A DNA stretch of 64,000 nucleotides from Saccopteryx bilineata (taxonomy: Eukaryota > Chordata > Mammalia > Chiroptera > Emballonuridae): positions 91,730,740-91,794,739 of the forward strand of contig NC_089491.1 in NCBI RefSeq assembly GCF_036850765.1. The letters run 5' to 3'. Within the stretch, counting starts at the first letter, position 1. Each line of letters begins with the position of its first letter. Of the stretch, positions 24,135 through 36,114 are shown piece after piece. The notes beneath the pieces are model-generated. The model did no database searches. It saw only the letters and a list, made by a program, of their open reading frames with translations, and had not been told where the DNA came from. The position numbers and the translations under genes were made by a program.

Positions 24135-25439
24135 CAGTACTAACTTCTCAACGATTTATTATGCATTTTTACAGAGTTGAAGCATTGTATAAATTTCATA
24201 GGCATTGGAGTCTAGCAAATTAATTAAAATATCTGGCTTTGATATACATTTGCTCTGTGTTAAAGGTAAATGTGCAATTTTTAGTATATAAAAGGTGTAA
24301 TAATAGATGATTCACGAAGTCATTATTAATATTTAATGAGAATTTATAGGAAGCATCTAGTCCAAATTCTGACCCATAGAGTCTATGTAACATTACATTT
24401 CTTACTTTCAATACCAAGTCACATCAAGTAATGACACTAAATAATAGTCAGACATGTCATGTCCATTTTGAAAAAGCAATTTAGAGAGTTTTATTTATTT
24501 ATTCAATAACTAGTGATGCTTTCTATGTGTTTCGCACTGTTATACATGAGGTGAATATGTAGATATCCTGGAAACTTAGCAAACATGTATGAAACCTACC
24601 CTCAAAGTCTACATATTTTTGAACATTAATTGGCTATGAGTTGATAAAGATTTTGACAGTTCAGTGATAGTCTTCATTATAGACATTTTGTAAATATTCA
24701 TAATAAATCTCCTAAATCTTTATTTTGTAGGTATAGTCTATTATAAAATAATGCCTTATAATCAGGTCCCAAAAATAGTATGTTGGAGCAACAAATAGCA
24801 TCCCATTAAAATACATACCTGAAGACCAACTTGAATGAATCATTAAAGATGATTTACAATTGGCACATAAAGAATATTTATTAGAATATGTAAATAGGTG
24901 CTCTTAGTTATTCATGGGGCTGAAATAATTTGTTCTTTTATGGAGTAAAGTATTTTCTTTCTGATTAAAAAATACTCTTTGTTAATTTCATTATCCATTT
25001 TTATTGCAAGATAGCCTTAACATGGTCATAAAGACAACATTAGTGAAATTGGAATTAATGATGTCTGGATATAATTTGAAATGATAAAATAATGACCTTT
25101 TTTCATAAGAATGAGTTTTTCTTTTTCAAATCCTATCATCTGAGAGAATGACTAATATTTTACAACTATGGAAAACTGTCAGGATAGATAATTTAGTAGC
25201 TATATTTAATAGTACTCACTAGAGAAAGCCAGTGAAAATATGGTTCAAACATGACAAATCTATTTTGTTTTTTTGTTAAATTGATCAAAACATACAATAA
25301 TACTTCCTTGGAAGAATTTTTACTTATTTTAAATAAGATTTAAAAAATATTAATACAGAACGTTCCACTATGAAAAAATACACTATGTAATTTATAAAGA
25401 CACTATATAAATCTTCAAGTTTTTTTAAAATTTAAATTC
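24135..25439. other. AT-rich intergenic sequence
   Basis: Unique AT-rich DNA. A weak L2/MIR-like phrase at about 24490-24570 is too diverged to call. Confidence 0.5.
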
Positions 25440-25827
25440 TATTTATTTATTGATTGATTTTTTAGTTTTTTCTTAAGTGAGAAGCAGGGAGGCAGAGAGA
25501 CAGACTCCCACATGTGCCCCAACCAGGATCTACCCAACAAGCCCCCTACCCAGGGACACTTTGCTCATCTGGGGCTGTTACTCCATTGCTTAGCAACTGA
25601 GCTATTATAGTGCCTGAGGTGAGGCCATGGAGCCATCCTCAGCTCCCAGAACCAACTTGCTCCAACCAAAACATGGCTATCGCAGAGAAAGAGAGAGACA
25701 TAGAAAAGGGGATGGGGAGGGTTGGAGAAGCAGATGGCACTTGTCCTGTGTGCCCTGACAGGGAATCAAACCAGGGATGTCCATATGCTGGGCTGACGTT
25801 CTACCACTAAACCATCGGCCAGGGCCT
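25440..25827 (-). mobile_element. tRNA-derived bat SINE, type A, diverged
   Basis: T-rich tail near 25425-25465, GAGGCAGAGAGACAGACTCC, TGGAGCCATCCTCAG, GAGAAGCAGATGG, head ACCATCGGCCAGGGCC at 25812-25827. It abuts the 3' end of L1 copy 2. Confidence 0.88.
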
Positions 25828-26336
25828 AATTTTTATTTTTAATTTATTATATTGACATGGTTTTAAGTGTTTCACTCAATATAACATCCTCTACCCCCCC
25901 GACACACACACCATGCTTCCCCTGCCCAATGCAAAGTATCCTTCCATTCCCATATCACCACTATTGCCCTCTCTCTCCCACCTGCATCTGTCCTTTCCCT
26001 CTGGGAATTGCTACCCTGATGTTTTTATCTATGTGTTATGTACATATAATTTGGCTAATCCCCCACCTTTTGTGATCCCATATCTTTTTCCAACTTCTCT
26101 CTGACAGAGGTTCATCTGTCCCCCATGACTTTTCCTGTTTCTGTTTTGTTCTTCAGTTCATTATGTTTGTTAGATTTCACATTTAAGTGAGATCGTATGA
26201 TATTTGTCTTTCTCTGCCTGGCTTATTTCTCTTAGCATAATAATATTCAGGTCCATCCATGTTGTCACAAAAGGTAAGATTTTCTTATTTTTTATGGCCA
26301 TGTAGTATTTCATTGTGTGTGTACCACAGCTTTTTT

Positions 26337-26710
26337 TTTTTTTTTTTTTTCATTTTTCCTTAGCTGGAAACAGAGAGGCAGTCAGAGAGACTCCCGCATG
26401 CGCCCAACTGGGATCCACCCAGCATGCCCACCAGGGGGCGATGCTCTGCCCATCCAAGGCGTCGCTCTGTTGCATCCAGAGCCATCCTTGTGCCTGAGGC
26501 AGAGGCCACAGGGTCATCCTCAGCACCCGGGCCATCTTTGCTCCAATGGAGCCTCGGCTGTGGGAGGGGAAGAGAGAGACAGAGAGGAAGGAGAGGGGGA
26601 GGGATGGAGAAGCAGATGGGCGCTTCTCCTATGTGCCCTGGCCAGGAATCAAACCCAGGACTTCTACACGCCAGGCCAACGCTCTACCACTGAGCCAACC
26701 GGCCAGGGCC
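26337..26710 (-). mobile_element. tRNA-derived bat SINE, type A, 15-bp target duplication
   Basis: Minus-strand type A with head GAGCCAACCGGCCAGGGCC. TACCACAGCTTTTTT is present on both sides (26322-26336 and 26711-26725). A 141-codon plus-strand frame across it is an antisense artefact. Confidence 0.95.
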
Positions 26711-26903
26711 TACCACAGCTTTTTTATCCACTCATCTACTGACAGACACTTGGGCTGTTTGCAGATCTTGGCTATTGTAAAAAATGCTGCAGTGAACACG
26801 GTAGTGTATATATTCTTTTGAATTAGTGTTTTAGACTTTTTAGGATATATTCCTAGAAGTTGGATAGCTTAGGTCACAAGGCAGTTCCATTTTTAATTTT
26901 TTT

Positions 26904-27273
26904 TATTTTTGTATTTTTCTGAAGCTAGAAACGGGGAGAGACTGTCAGACAGACTCCTGCATGTGCCCGACCGGGATCCACCCAGCACGCCCACCAGGGG
27001 GCGACGCTCCGCTCATCCGGGGCGTTGCTACATTGAGACCAGAGCCACTCTAGCACCTGGGGCAGAGGCCAAGGAGCCATCCCCAGTGCCCGGGCCATTT
27101 TTGCTCCAATTGAGCCTCGGCTACAGGAGGGGAAGACAGAGACAGAGAGGAAGGAGAGGGGGAGGGGTGGAGAAGCAGATGGGCACTTCTCCTGTGTGCC
27201 CTGGCCGGGAATCGAACCCGGGACTTCTGCACGCCAGGCCGACGCTTCACCACTGAGCCAACCGGCCAGGGCC
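26904..27273 (-). mobile_element. tRNA-derived bat SINE, type A, 17-bp target duplication
   Basis: Minus-strand type A, little diverged (GGGAATCGAACCCGGGA B box complement intact). CCATTTTTAATTTTTTT at 26887-26903 and 27274-27290. Confidence 0.95.
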
Positions 27274-28648
27274 CCATTTTTAATTTTTTTGTGGTAACCC
27301 CATACTGTTTTTCATAATGGCTGTATGAGTGCATTCCCACCAGTAGTGCAGGAGGGTTCCTTTTCCTCCACACCCTTGCCAGCAATTGTTGTTTGATATG
27401 TTAATGAAAACCATTCTGGCAAGTGTGAGGTGATATCTCATTGGGGTTTTAATTTGTATTTTTTATGGATGAGCATGTTTTTATATGCCTATTGGCCATT
27501 TGAATGTCCTCATCAGAAAAGTAACTTTTCAGGTCCTTTACCCATTTTTTAACTTGAATGCTTACCTTCCTGTTGTTGAATTTTAGAAGGCCCTTATTAA
27601 TTTTGGTTATTAACTCCTTATTAGATGTATCAGCAAATATGTTCTCTCATTGAGTGGGTTGTCTTTTTATTTTGTTAATGGTGTCTTTTGCTGTGCAAAT
27701 CTTTTTAGTTTGATATAGCTCCATTTGGTTATTTAGTCTTTTATTTCTCTTGCTCGCAGAGATATATCAGCAGAAATGTTGCTACAAGAGATGTCTGAAA
27801 GTCTACAGCCTATGCTCTCTTCCAAGATTTTTATGATTTCATGACTTACATTTATGTCTTTTATCCATTTTTTGTTTTTGTGAATGGTGTAAGTTGGTGG
27901 TCCAGTTTCTTTTTGCATGTACCTGCCCGGTTTTCCCAGCACCATTTATTAAAGAGAACTTCTTTACTCCATTGTATACTCTTGCCTACTTTGTCAAATA
28001 TTAATTGACCATAAAAGCATGGGTTTATTTCTGAGTTTTCTGTTCTGGTCCATTGATCTATATGCCTATTCTTATGCAGGTACCAGGATAGTTTTATTGC
28101 AATGGCATTTTAGTATAGCTTGATATCAGAAAGTGCGATACTTCCCAGTTTGTTCTTCATTTTCAAGACTGCTGAGGCTATTTGGGTTCTTTTTTGGTTC
28201 AACATAAATTTTTGGAATAATTTCTTTAGATCTGTGAAGTATACCATTGGTATTTATATAGGAATTGCATTGAATCTATATATTGCTTTGGATAATATGG
28301 ACGTTTTAATGATGTTAATTCTTCCTATCCAGGAACACAGTATATGTTTCTACTTGTTTATATTCCTCAATTTTTTTCAATGTCAATGTCTTATAATTTT
28401 CTAAGTACCAGTCTTTTACATCCATGGTAAAATTATTTCTATGTAATTTATATTTGGTTGTTGTATAGTGAATGGAATTATTTCTTTAATTTCCTTTTCT
28501 GACAGTTCATTATTGGTGTATAGAAATGCCAATGATTTCTAAATATTAATTTTATATCCTGCTACCTTGTCAAGTTTATTTAACAGGTCTAGTTGTTTTT
28601 TGACTAGGACGTTAGGGTTTTCTATGTAAAGTATCATATAATCAGAAA

Positions 28649-28803
28649 CAGAGGCAGATTAAGGTCAGTTGAGGCTCTGGGCTCAGAAGAAAATATTGGG
28701 CCCTTACATTAGAAAAATATGTAAAGCTGGGGTTTTGCAGGACCCTTCAGAAGTCAGGGACCAGGGTGCACCTCCAGTGCTCCTGTGGTTAAATCAGACT
28801 CTG
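28649..28803. mobile_element. Short hAT-like MITE, 155 bp
   Basis: Interrupts the reverse transcriptase region of L1 copy 2. Ends CAGAGGCAGATTAA and TTAAATCAGACTCTG are imperfect inverted repeats. Flanking 8-mers ATCAGAAA (28641-28648) and GTCAGAAA (28804-28811) differ at one base, an aged hAT-type duplication. Confidence 0.75.
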
Positions 28804-30326
28804 GTCAGAAATAATGTCCATTTTACTTCATCTTTTCCAATTTGGATGCTTTTATTTCTTCTTTTTGTCTCATTACTGTTGCGAGGACTTCCAGTACCAT
28901 GTTGAATAAGAGTGGTGAAAAGGAACACCCCTGTTTTATTCCTGATCTTAAGGGGATTACTTTTCATTTTTGCCCATTATGCTGTTGTCTGTTGATTGTC
29001 ACATATGGCCTTAATTATGTTGAGGTATGTTCCCGGTATTCCCACTTTGCTGAGAGTTTTGATCATAAATGGGTGCTGGATTTTGTCAAATGCTTATTCT
29101 GCATCTATTGATATGACCATGTAATTTGTATTCTTCATTTTGTTTATGTGATGAATCACAATTATTGATTTTGAATACATACCAGTCTTGCATTCCCATA
29201 AGACATCCCACTTGATTATGATGTATAATCTTTTTAATGTATTGCTGGATCAGTTTGTTAATATTTTGTTAAAATTTTTAGCATCTATATTTATCAGAAA
29301 TATTGGTCTATATTGTTCTTTCTTTTTAATGTCTTTACTGGTTTTGGAATTAGGATAATGCCTTGTAAAATGAGCTTGGAAGTCGTCCTTCCTCTTGAAT
29401 TTTTTAGAATAGCTTGAGAAGGCTAGGTGTAAGTTCTTCTTTGAATATTTAGTAAAATTCAGCTGTGAATTCTTCCAGTCCAAGACTTTTGTTTGCTGGG
29501 AGTTATTTTGATATGTTTAAAATGCATTTGTTGTAATCCATCTGCTCAGGTTTTCTGATTCTTCCAGACTCACTTTTGGAAAATTGTGTGTTTCTAGAAA
29601 TGTATTTGTTTCACTCAAACTGTCCAATTTTTTTGACATATAATTCTTCATAGTATTTTCTTATAATCCTTTGTATTTGTGTGATGTCAGTTGTTATTTT
29701 TCTTTCATTTTTATTTATTTGGGTCTTCTCTCTTTTTTGCTTGATGAGTCTGGTTAAAAGTTTGTCAATCTTGTTTATCTTTACAAAGAACTAGCTCTTG
29801 GTTCATCGATTGTTTGTATTTATTTGTTAGCCTTTATGTTATTTATTTTTACTCTGTTATTTATTATTTTCTTTCTTCTACTTACTCTGGGCTTTATTTG
29901 TTGTTGTTTTTCCTAGTTCTTTTAGGTGCAGGATTTTGGTTGTTTATTTGAGCTTTTCCATGCTTCTAGGGAGATGCCTATAATGCTACAAACTTCCCTC
30001 TCAGGACTGCTTTTACTATGTTCTATAAATTTTGGTTGTTATATTTGTTGTATGATAATTTTCATTTCTTTCACAGAACTATTTTTTTATTTCTTCTTTG
30101 GTCTCATTGTTATCTCATTTGTTAATTTATAATATGCTATTTAGTTTCCAAGTGTTTGAGTGCTTATCAGTTTTTCTATTGTAGTTAATTACTAGTTTCA
30201 TGCTATTGTGTTCCAAGACATTGATTGATATGATTTCAGTCTTTTTAAATATATTGGAAACTGTTTGGTGTCCTTACATGTGGTCTATCTTAGGAAATGT
30301 ACCATCAAGCACTTGAAAAGAATATA

Positions 30327-30923
30327 CAGTGTGTCCTTAAAGTCATGGTGCACTTTTGACCGGTCACAGGAAAGCAACAAAAGATGATAGAAATGTGAAA
30401 TCTGCACCAAATAAAAGGAAAAGCCTCCCAGTTTCTGTAGGATGATGTGGCAGCATGTGCGCATGCACAGATGGTGATGTAACACCGTGTATACAGCGGA
30501 GCAGCCCACGACCATGCCAGTCGAGATGTGGATGGCACAGAGGAAAGTTCAGTGTGTTCTGTGGCTCGCTAAATTTGAATCCATGACCAAAGTGCAACAT
30601 GAATATCAGCGCATTTATAACGAAGCGCCACTACATAGGAATAACATTACTCAGTGGGATAAGCAGTTGAAGGAAACCAGCAGTTTGGTGGAGAAACCCC
30701 GTTCTGGTAGGCCATCAGTCAATGACGAGTCTGTAGAGGCTATACAGGATAGCTTCCTAAGGAGCCCTAAAAAATCTGTGTGTGAGCCCACATTGAACTG
30801 CACTGAATAGGTATGAAACTGGGAGAGTTTTCCTTTTATTTGGTGCAGATTTCACATTTCTATCATCTTTTGTTGCTTTCCTGTGACTGGTCAAAAGTGC
30901 ACCATGACTTTACAGACACACTG
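30327..30923 (+). mobile_element. Tc1/mariner deletion derivative, ~110-bp inverted repeats
   Basis: CAGTGTGTCC...GACACACTG ends flanked by TA (30325-30326, 30924-30925). The terminal ~110 bases (30327-30437 and 30813-30923) are nearly perfect inverted repeats. The ~375-bp interior keeps only the start of a transposase gene (30487-30810). A second copy lies at 35298-35896 in the opposite direction. Confidence 0.93.
30487..30810 (+). pseudogene. Mariner transposase N-terminal HTH remnant, 107 codons
   Basis: The frame shows an N-terminal helix-turn-helix layout typical of Tc1/mariner transposases: a first helix region near residues 20-40 (VQCVLWLAKFESM), HRNNITQWDKQLKETSS near 51-67, then the linker GRPSVNDESVEAI and SPKKS near 93-97. 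The whole catalytic DDD/DDE domain is missing: after residue 107 the frame stops and the right inverted repeat begins within a few bases. It cannot catalyse transposition. It might still bind the inverted repeats if expressed, but there is no evidence for expression and the upstream inverted repeat is the only possible promoter. The frame begins at a non-ATG or early ATG inside the left-hand part, so the real start is uncertain. Confidence 0.75.
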
Positions 30924-31638
30924 TATATTCTCCTGCTTTGGAATTAAATGTTCTGAAGATATCAATTAAATCTAGATGATCTACTGTGTCACTTAAGGTT
31001 ACTATTTTTATTTTTCCTTCCTTGAAGATCTCTCTATTGTTGTTAAGGGAGTGTTAAAATCCCCCACTATTATTGTATTGTTGTCAATCTCATCCTTTTT
31101 ATCCATCAAAATCTGCTTTATATATTTATGTGCTACTATATTGGGTGCATAAATATTTACAATGGTTATATCCAATGTTGGGTATCAAATAATTTAACAA
31201 CTGGTCCTCTACCCTGACTGTTTTAAGTATAAAAAAAAGATATTCTAAAAGGTAGTTTATTATTTTATGCATTTAACACAAATATGAACAATTAAATAGA
31301 TACACAAACCTAGATTATGTTAGATTTTTAAAATAATAAAAATATTAAATAATATCCAACAAAAAAACAATAAAACTGTTATTTAAGATATACCAATGAC
31401 AGCTTGTCACCCTCTGCTTGTTTTGCACTTTTTTCATTATGTCATATATTTGTTTACTAAAGTAACAAAAGTGAGAAAATCAAAATGTAATATTTCATCA
31501 AAGGTATAAGTTTCATGAAATGAGTAAATATTACAAGTATATTTCTTTCAAATTTTTTCACCTATAGATGAAAGGAACATTACTATGGGTGCTTAGAATA
31601 TGCTATTACACAGATGAATGTTAAAAAAGAGTAAGGAG

Positions 31639-31816
31639 GCCTGACCTGTGGTGGCTCAGTGGATAAAGCGTTGACCTGGAAATGCTGAGGTCACCGGTTT
31701 GAAACCCTGGGCTTGCCTGGTCAAGGCACATATGAGAGTTGATGCTTCCAGCTCCTCCCCTCCTTCTGTCTCTCCTCTGTCTCTCCCTTTCCTCTCTAAA
31801 AAATGAATAAAAAAAA
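31639..31816 (+). mobile_element. tRNA-derived bat SINE, type C
   Basis: Head GCCTGACCTGTGGTGGCTCA with GGATAAAGCGTTGACCTGG, B box GGTTTGAAACCC, AGGCACATATGAGAGTTGATG and a TC-rich end with A-tail. The only clear copy of this type in the window. AGAGTAAGGAG flanks it on both sides. Confidence 0.92.
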
Positions 31817-31829
31817 AAAGAGTAAGGAG

Positions 31830-32231
31830 GTCCTGGTTGGTTGGCTCAGTGGTAGAGCGTCGGCCTGGCGTGTGGAAGTCCCGGGTTCGATTCCTGGCCA
31901 GGGCAAATAGGAGAAGCACCCATCTGCTTCTCCACCCCTCCCCGTCTCCTTCTCTGTCTCTCTCTTCCCCTCCTGCAGCCAAGGCTTCGGGATGGGAAGA
32001 GAGAAAAAGTTGGCCCGGGCACCGAGGATGGCTCTATGGCCTCTCCCTCAGGCGCTAGAATAGCTCTGGATGCAACAGAGCAGCACCCCAGATGGGCAGA
32101 GCATCGCCACCTGGTGGGCAGAGCATTGCCCCCTGGTGGGCATGCCAGGTGGATCCTGGTCAGGCGCATGCAGGAGTCTGTCTGACTGCCTCCCCATTAC
32201 CAACTTCAGAAAAATACAAAAAAAAAAAAAA
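31830..32231 (+). mobile_element. tRNA-derived bat SINE, type A, at the same target as the previous SINE
   Basis: Type A with A box TTGGCTCAGTGGTAGAG and B box GGTTCGATTCC. A duplicated GCCACCTGGTGGGC / GCCCCCTGGTGGGC block lies near 32105-32140. AGTAAGGA appears before the type C SINE, between the two, and after this one (32232). Confidence 0.94.
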
Positions 32232-32769
32232 GTAAGGAATGCAAATTTGTTATTTCCACATTGATTGGCTGCCTAGGCACCCACCTTAGAGAGAACCCTG
32301 ATTACAAGTGCCATTTTAACAACTAGTTCGCTGAAAAACAAAAAAATTATGTAGTAGTTCTGCTGAACTGGTATGGACCAGCTGAATCTCACCACTGTTC
32401 ATATCCTCTTGTTGAACTGCTCTCTTTATCATTATGTAGTGATATTCTCTGTCCATTACTATAGCCTTTGTTTTAAAGGCTATTTTGTCAGATATAAGCA
32501 GTCATACCCCAGATTTTCTTTCATTTCCATTTGCAGGAAATTTTTTTTTTCCTTCCTTCACTTTCAGTCTATGTACATCTTTTGTTCTGAGGTGGGCCTC
32601 GTATAGATAGCATGTATATGGGTCTTGTTATTTTTTCCATGCAGCTAACTTGTGTCTTCTTATTGGAGCACTGAATCCACTTACATTTAAGGTTATAAAT
32701 ATGTAGTTATTTATTGCAATTTTATCCTTTAAATTTATAATCCTTTTTCTCTTAATTTCTTTTTCTTTT

Positions 32770-33640
32770 TTCCTCTTATTATAGCAGGCCCTTTAGCATT
32801 TCTTGATGTCCTGGTTTGGTAGTAATGAACTTCTTGAGGCTTTTTTTCTCTGTAAAGTTCTTTATTTCTCCTTAAATTTTAAATGAGAGCTTTGCTAGAT
32901 AGAGAAGTCTTGATTGTAGCTACTTGTTTTGTATCAATTTGAATATTTCTTGCCAATCTCATCTGGCCTAAGGTGTTTGTGTTGAGAAGTCAGATATCAG
33001 CTTTATGGAGGCTCCTTTGTAGGTAATTTAGTGCTTTTCTCTGGCAGCTTTTAGTATTCTTTTTTTGTCTCTTAACTTTGACATTTTAATTAGGATGTAC
33101 CTTGGCATGGGCCTTTTTGGATTCATGTTTAGTGGGACTCTCTGTGCCTCTTGAAATTTTGTGATTTTTTTCTTCATCAATTTAAGTAAGTTTTCAGCTA
33201 TGATTTTTTTAAACAAGTTCTCTACCACTGTTCATTCTTTTCTCTTTCAATGTTGTTTCTCTTTATGTTGTCACAGACATTTCTTAGAGTTTCCTCAGCC
33301 TTCTTGAGCCTCCTCCTTCTTTTTTTTTTTTTTTTTTGGCTGCTCTGCTCAATACTTACATTTATATTGTCCTCTAAATTGTTGATTCGATCATCTGCTT
33401 CATCCAGCCTGCTGTTGATTTCTTCTAGTGAGGTCTTCATTTCAGATATTGTGTTTCCCATTTCTGACTGGTGCTCTTTTAAAGTTTGAATGTCCTTTTC
33501 AATGCTTACCAAGTTCTCATTCTGATCATCCATCATTATTCTAAGATCCTTGAACATCTTAATAACCACTATTTTAAATTCTATCTGATAGTTTGGTTAC
33601 TTCTATTTCAAATAATTCTTTTTGGGGGGACTTATTTTTT
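32770..33640 (-). pseudogene. L1 copy 2 ORF1 remnant
   Basis: Complement shows a decayed ORF1. An open stretch 33222-33569 encodes a heptad-rich, charged coiled coil (EEINSRLDEADDRINNLED near its middle) with a poly-Lys run derived from a T-tract. A second piece, 33028-33228, carries the RRM/CTD-type phrases KRPMPRYILIK and KILKAAREK. The two are in different frames, so the gene is dead. The end of the ORF1 region (32770-32900) is what joins the 5'UTR in copy 1. Confidence 0.82.
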
Positions 33641-34601
33641 CATTAATTTTGGTCATATTTCTTTGTTCATTTTGTCTGTGTATTAGGTAGCTTTCTCTAA
33701 CTCAAATTTTTTGTGGTGTCTTTATGAGGAAGATAAGCTCAGTGATGTTAACTTTCAGGCCACTAGGCTTCTTGCTCTAGGAATGTTTCCTTGGAGTTAT
33801 ATATACCTATTTATTGTATGTGAGTCTTGAATGCTGTTTGCTATTTTGTGGGCAAATTATTCCTTCAGGCTGGCTGATTCTAATGGTCAACTTTGATCAT
33901 GTGTATTAGAGTCTGTGCAATGTCTGTCCTCTGGGGTGTATTATCCTCCGTGGTATCTGGGGCTTGCTGGACTCCTTCTTTGAGTGTGTCACTTGTGTGG
34001 CTGGCTGAGTCTAGCTAGCATTGGTGCCATCTGTTATCCACTATTAATTGTGTTGACTCTGGGTCTTTTGTGGCAGGGTTTAGTTTTGGATTACTGTCAG
34101 ACATTGTTTTTAACCTAACACGGGCTACCTGTCTGGAATTACAGCTCTGTTCACTGTTGTGCCTGTATTTTCTTTTTGGGTGTGTGTGGGAGGGGTCAAC
34201 CTGTGCAAAGTATCAGCTTCCTCCTGCTTAGGGTTGATAGCAGCTCCATAAAATGGCCCAAGTTTTTAAGATTTCCCTTCACTTTTCAGCTGCTCCACCT
34301 CCTCTTTCCACTGCCTGGTCTTTCTGCAGAATCTTCTGTTGAAAGACTGGAGTGTGGGTGCAAACTAGCCTGACCTCACCCACCCCCTCTATGGGTGTAA
34401 GCTTAGTGGGTCAGGCTGGGTTTATTGCCACACACCCTCTTCCTTTGAATATGGTGCTAGAAGTACTATTTGGTCCTGCTATGTAGTCTTAGTTGGCCAC
34501 TGGATGAATTGCTTCTGGACCGCTTAGGAGTGAATCTGGTGCAGATCAGCAATAGAAACTGTTGTAACTGGACGTCAGCAACCTTTTAGAAGCTGTAAGC
34601 A

Positions 34602-34973
34602 GGACCTGGCCGGTTTGCTCAGTGGTAGAGCATCGGCCTGGTGTGCAGGAGTCCCGGGTTTGATTCCCGGCCAGGGCACACAGGAGAAGCGCCCATCGGC
34701 TTCTCCACCCCTCCCCCTCTCCTTCCTCTCTGTCTCTCTTTTCCCCTCCCGCAGCTGGGGCTCCATTGGAGCAAAGTTGGCCCAGGCGCTGAGGATGGCT
34801 CCATGGCCTCTGCCTCAGGTGCTAGAATGGCTCTGGTTGCGACGGAGCAACACCCTGGATGGGCAGAGCATCGCCCCCTGGTGGGCATGCCGGGTGGATC
34901 CCAGTCGGGTGCATGCGGGAGTCTGTCTGACTGCCTCCCTGTTTCCAACTTCAGAAAAATAAAATAAAATAAA
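34602..34973 (+). mobile_element. tRNA-derived bat SINE, type A, with target duplication
   Basis: Head GACCTGGCCGGTTTGCTCAG, complete body and (AAAAT)n tail. AAGCTGTAAGCA (34590-34601) and AAGCTATAAGCA (34974-34985) flank it with one mismatch. Confidence 0.95.
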
Positions 34974-35190
34974 AAGCTATAAGCAAACTAGAGCTTATGG
35001 CTTACTCTGCTGGGTTTAGGGGCACATGGAAGGACCAAAGTGCAAACCTAGGCTGGCTTTTACCAGCCTTTGGTGTGAGAAGAAGTCAGCAAAAAGCCAA
35101 GGTTCCCAGAGAGCCATCTCCTGCTGCCTCTGTCTGTGGACTGCTTGTTAGGTTTGGCCACTGGAAAAAAACTTCTGGTAGAGTCTAGAG

Positions 35191-36114
35191 CAGGGGTCAG
35201 GAACCTATGGCTCGTGAGCCAGATGTGGCTTTTTAGATGGCTGCATCTGGCTTGCATACAAATCTTTAATAATAATTAAAAAATAATGTTAAAAATACAG
35301 TGTGTCTGTAAAGTCATGGTGCACTTTTGACCAGTCATAGGAAAGCAACAAAAGACAATAGAAATGTGAAATCTGCACCAAATAAAAGGAAAACTCTCCC
35401 AGTTTCATACCTATTCAGTGAAGTTTGATGTGGGCTCATACACAGATTTTTTTAGGGCTCCTTAGGTAACTATCCCATATAGCCTCTACAGACTTATCAC
35501 TGACTGATGGCCTGCCAGAATGGGGTTTCTCTACCAAACTGCCAGTTTCCTTCAACTACTTATCCTACCGAGTAATGTTATTCCCATGTGGTGGCACTTC
35601 ATTATAAACGTGCCAGTATTCACATTGCACTTTGGTCACGGATTTGAATTTAGAGAGCCACAGAACATGCTGAACGAAATTTCCTCTGTACCGTCCACAT
35701 CTCGACTAGAATGGTCCTGGGCTGCTCTGCTGTATACATGGTGTTACATCATCATCTGCACATGCGCACATGCTGCCACATCATCCTACAGAAACTGGGA
35801 GGGTTTTCCTTTTATTTGGTGCAGATTTCACATTTCTATCATCCTTTGCTTTCCTGTGACCTGTCAAAAGTGCACCATGACTTTACGGACACACTGTATA
35901 AAACATTTTCATGTATTACAATCCATTCATTTCCTACTGCTCATGTTCATAGTTGCGGGTGCCTAGAGCCAATCACAGCTGTCCTCCGGAACAACACCAA
36001 ATTTTTACTGGATAATGCGTAAGGTGCATGGGTTGTTGTATGGCTCTCACGGAATTACATTTTAAAATATGTGGCATTCATGGCTCTCTCAGCCAAAATG
36101 GTTCCCGACCCCTG
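35191..36114. mobile_element. hAT MITE (about 325 bp) split by a nested mariner
   Basis: CAGGGGTCAGGAACC and GGTTCCCGACCCCTG are inverted ends with one mismatch. A perfect 8-bp duplication GTCTAGAG is at 35183-35190 and 36115-36122. Inserted in the 5'UTR of L1 copy 2 and itself interrupted by the mariner at 35298. Confidence 0.95.
35298..35896 (-). mobile_element. Tc1/mariner deletion derivative, second copy, nested in hAT
   Basis: 599 bp, reverse orientation relative to 30327-30923 and nearly the same structure. CAGTGTGTCTG...GACACACTG ends are flanked by TA (35296-35297, 35897-35898). The interior carries the same transposase HTH remnant on the minus strand with further damage. The plus-strand frames 35520-36022 are antisense. 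Confidence 0.94.

Larger units (their letters stand above)
31173..32397. mobile_element. hAT-like DNA transposon with two nested SINEs
   Basis: Left end CAATGTTGGGTATCAAATAA and right end GCTGAATCTCACCACTG form a decayed inverted repeat of the CAGTGGTGGGATTCA type. Flanks GTTATATC (31165-31172) and TTCATATC (32398-32405) match at six of eight positions. SINEs at 31639-31816 and 31830-32231 lie within. Non-coding. Confidence 0.7.
26160..32770 (-). pseudogene. L1 copy 2 ORF2, dead
   Basis: Collinear with L1 ORF2 but broken throughout. The C-terminal part lies near 26160-27300, and the reverse transcriptase near 28100-29500, including the complement of the catalytic box region near 28620-28640, which is split by a hAT insertion. 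The endonuclease lies near 31050-32760, split by another hAT. Open pieces such as 27733-27945 and 29250-29483 are short survivors. No function possible. Confidence 0.85.

Noticed and set aside
26317..26742. 141-codon plus-strand frame and overlapping frames (likewise 11141-11662, 34615-34967, 45023-45466)
   Set aside because: They run through type A SINEs and recur wherever that SINE occurs. GC-rich SINE bodies are open by chance in several frames.
35520..36022. 148- and 103-codon plus-strand frames
   Set aside because: Antisense to the mariner derivative at 35298-35896 and reading into the surrounding hAT element.
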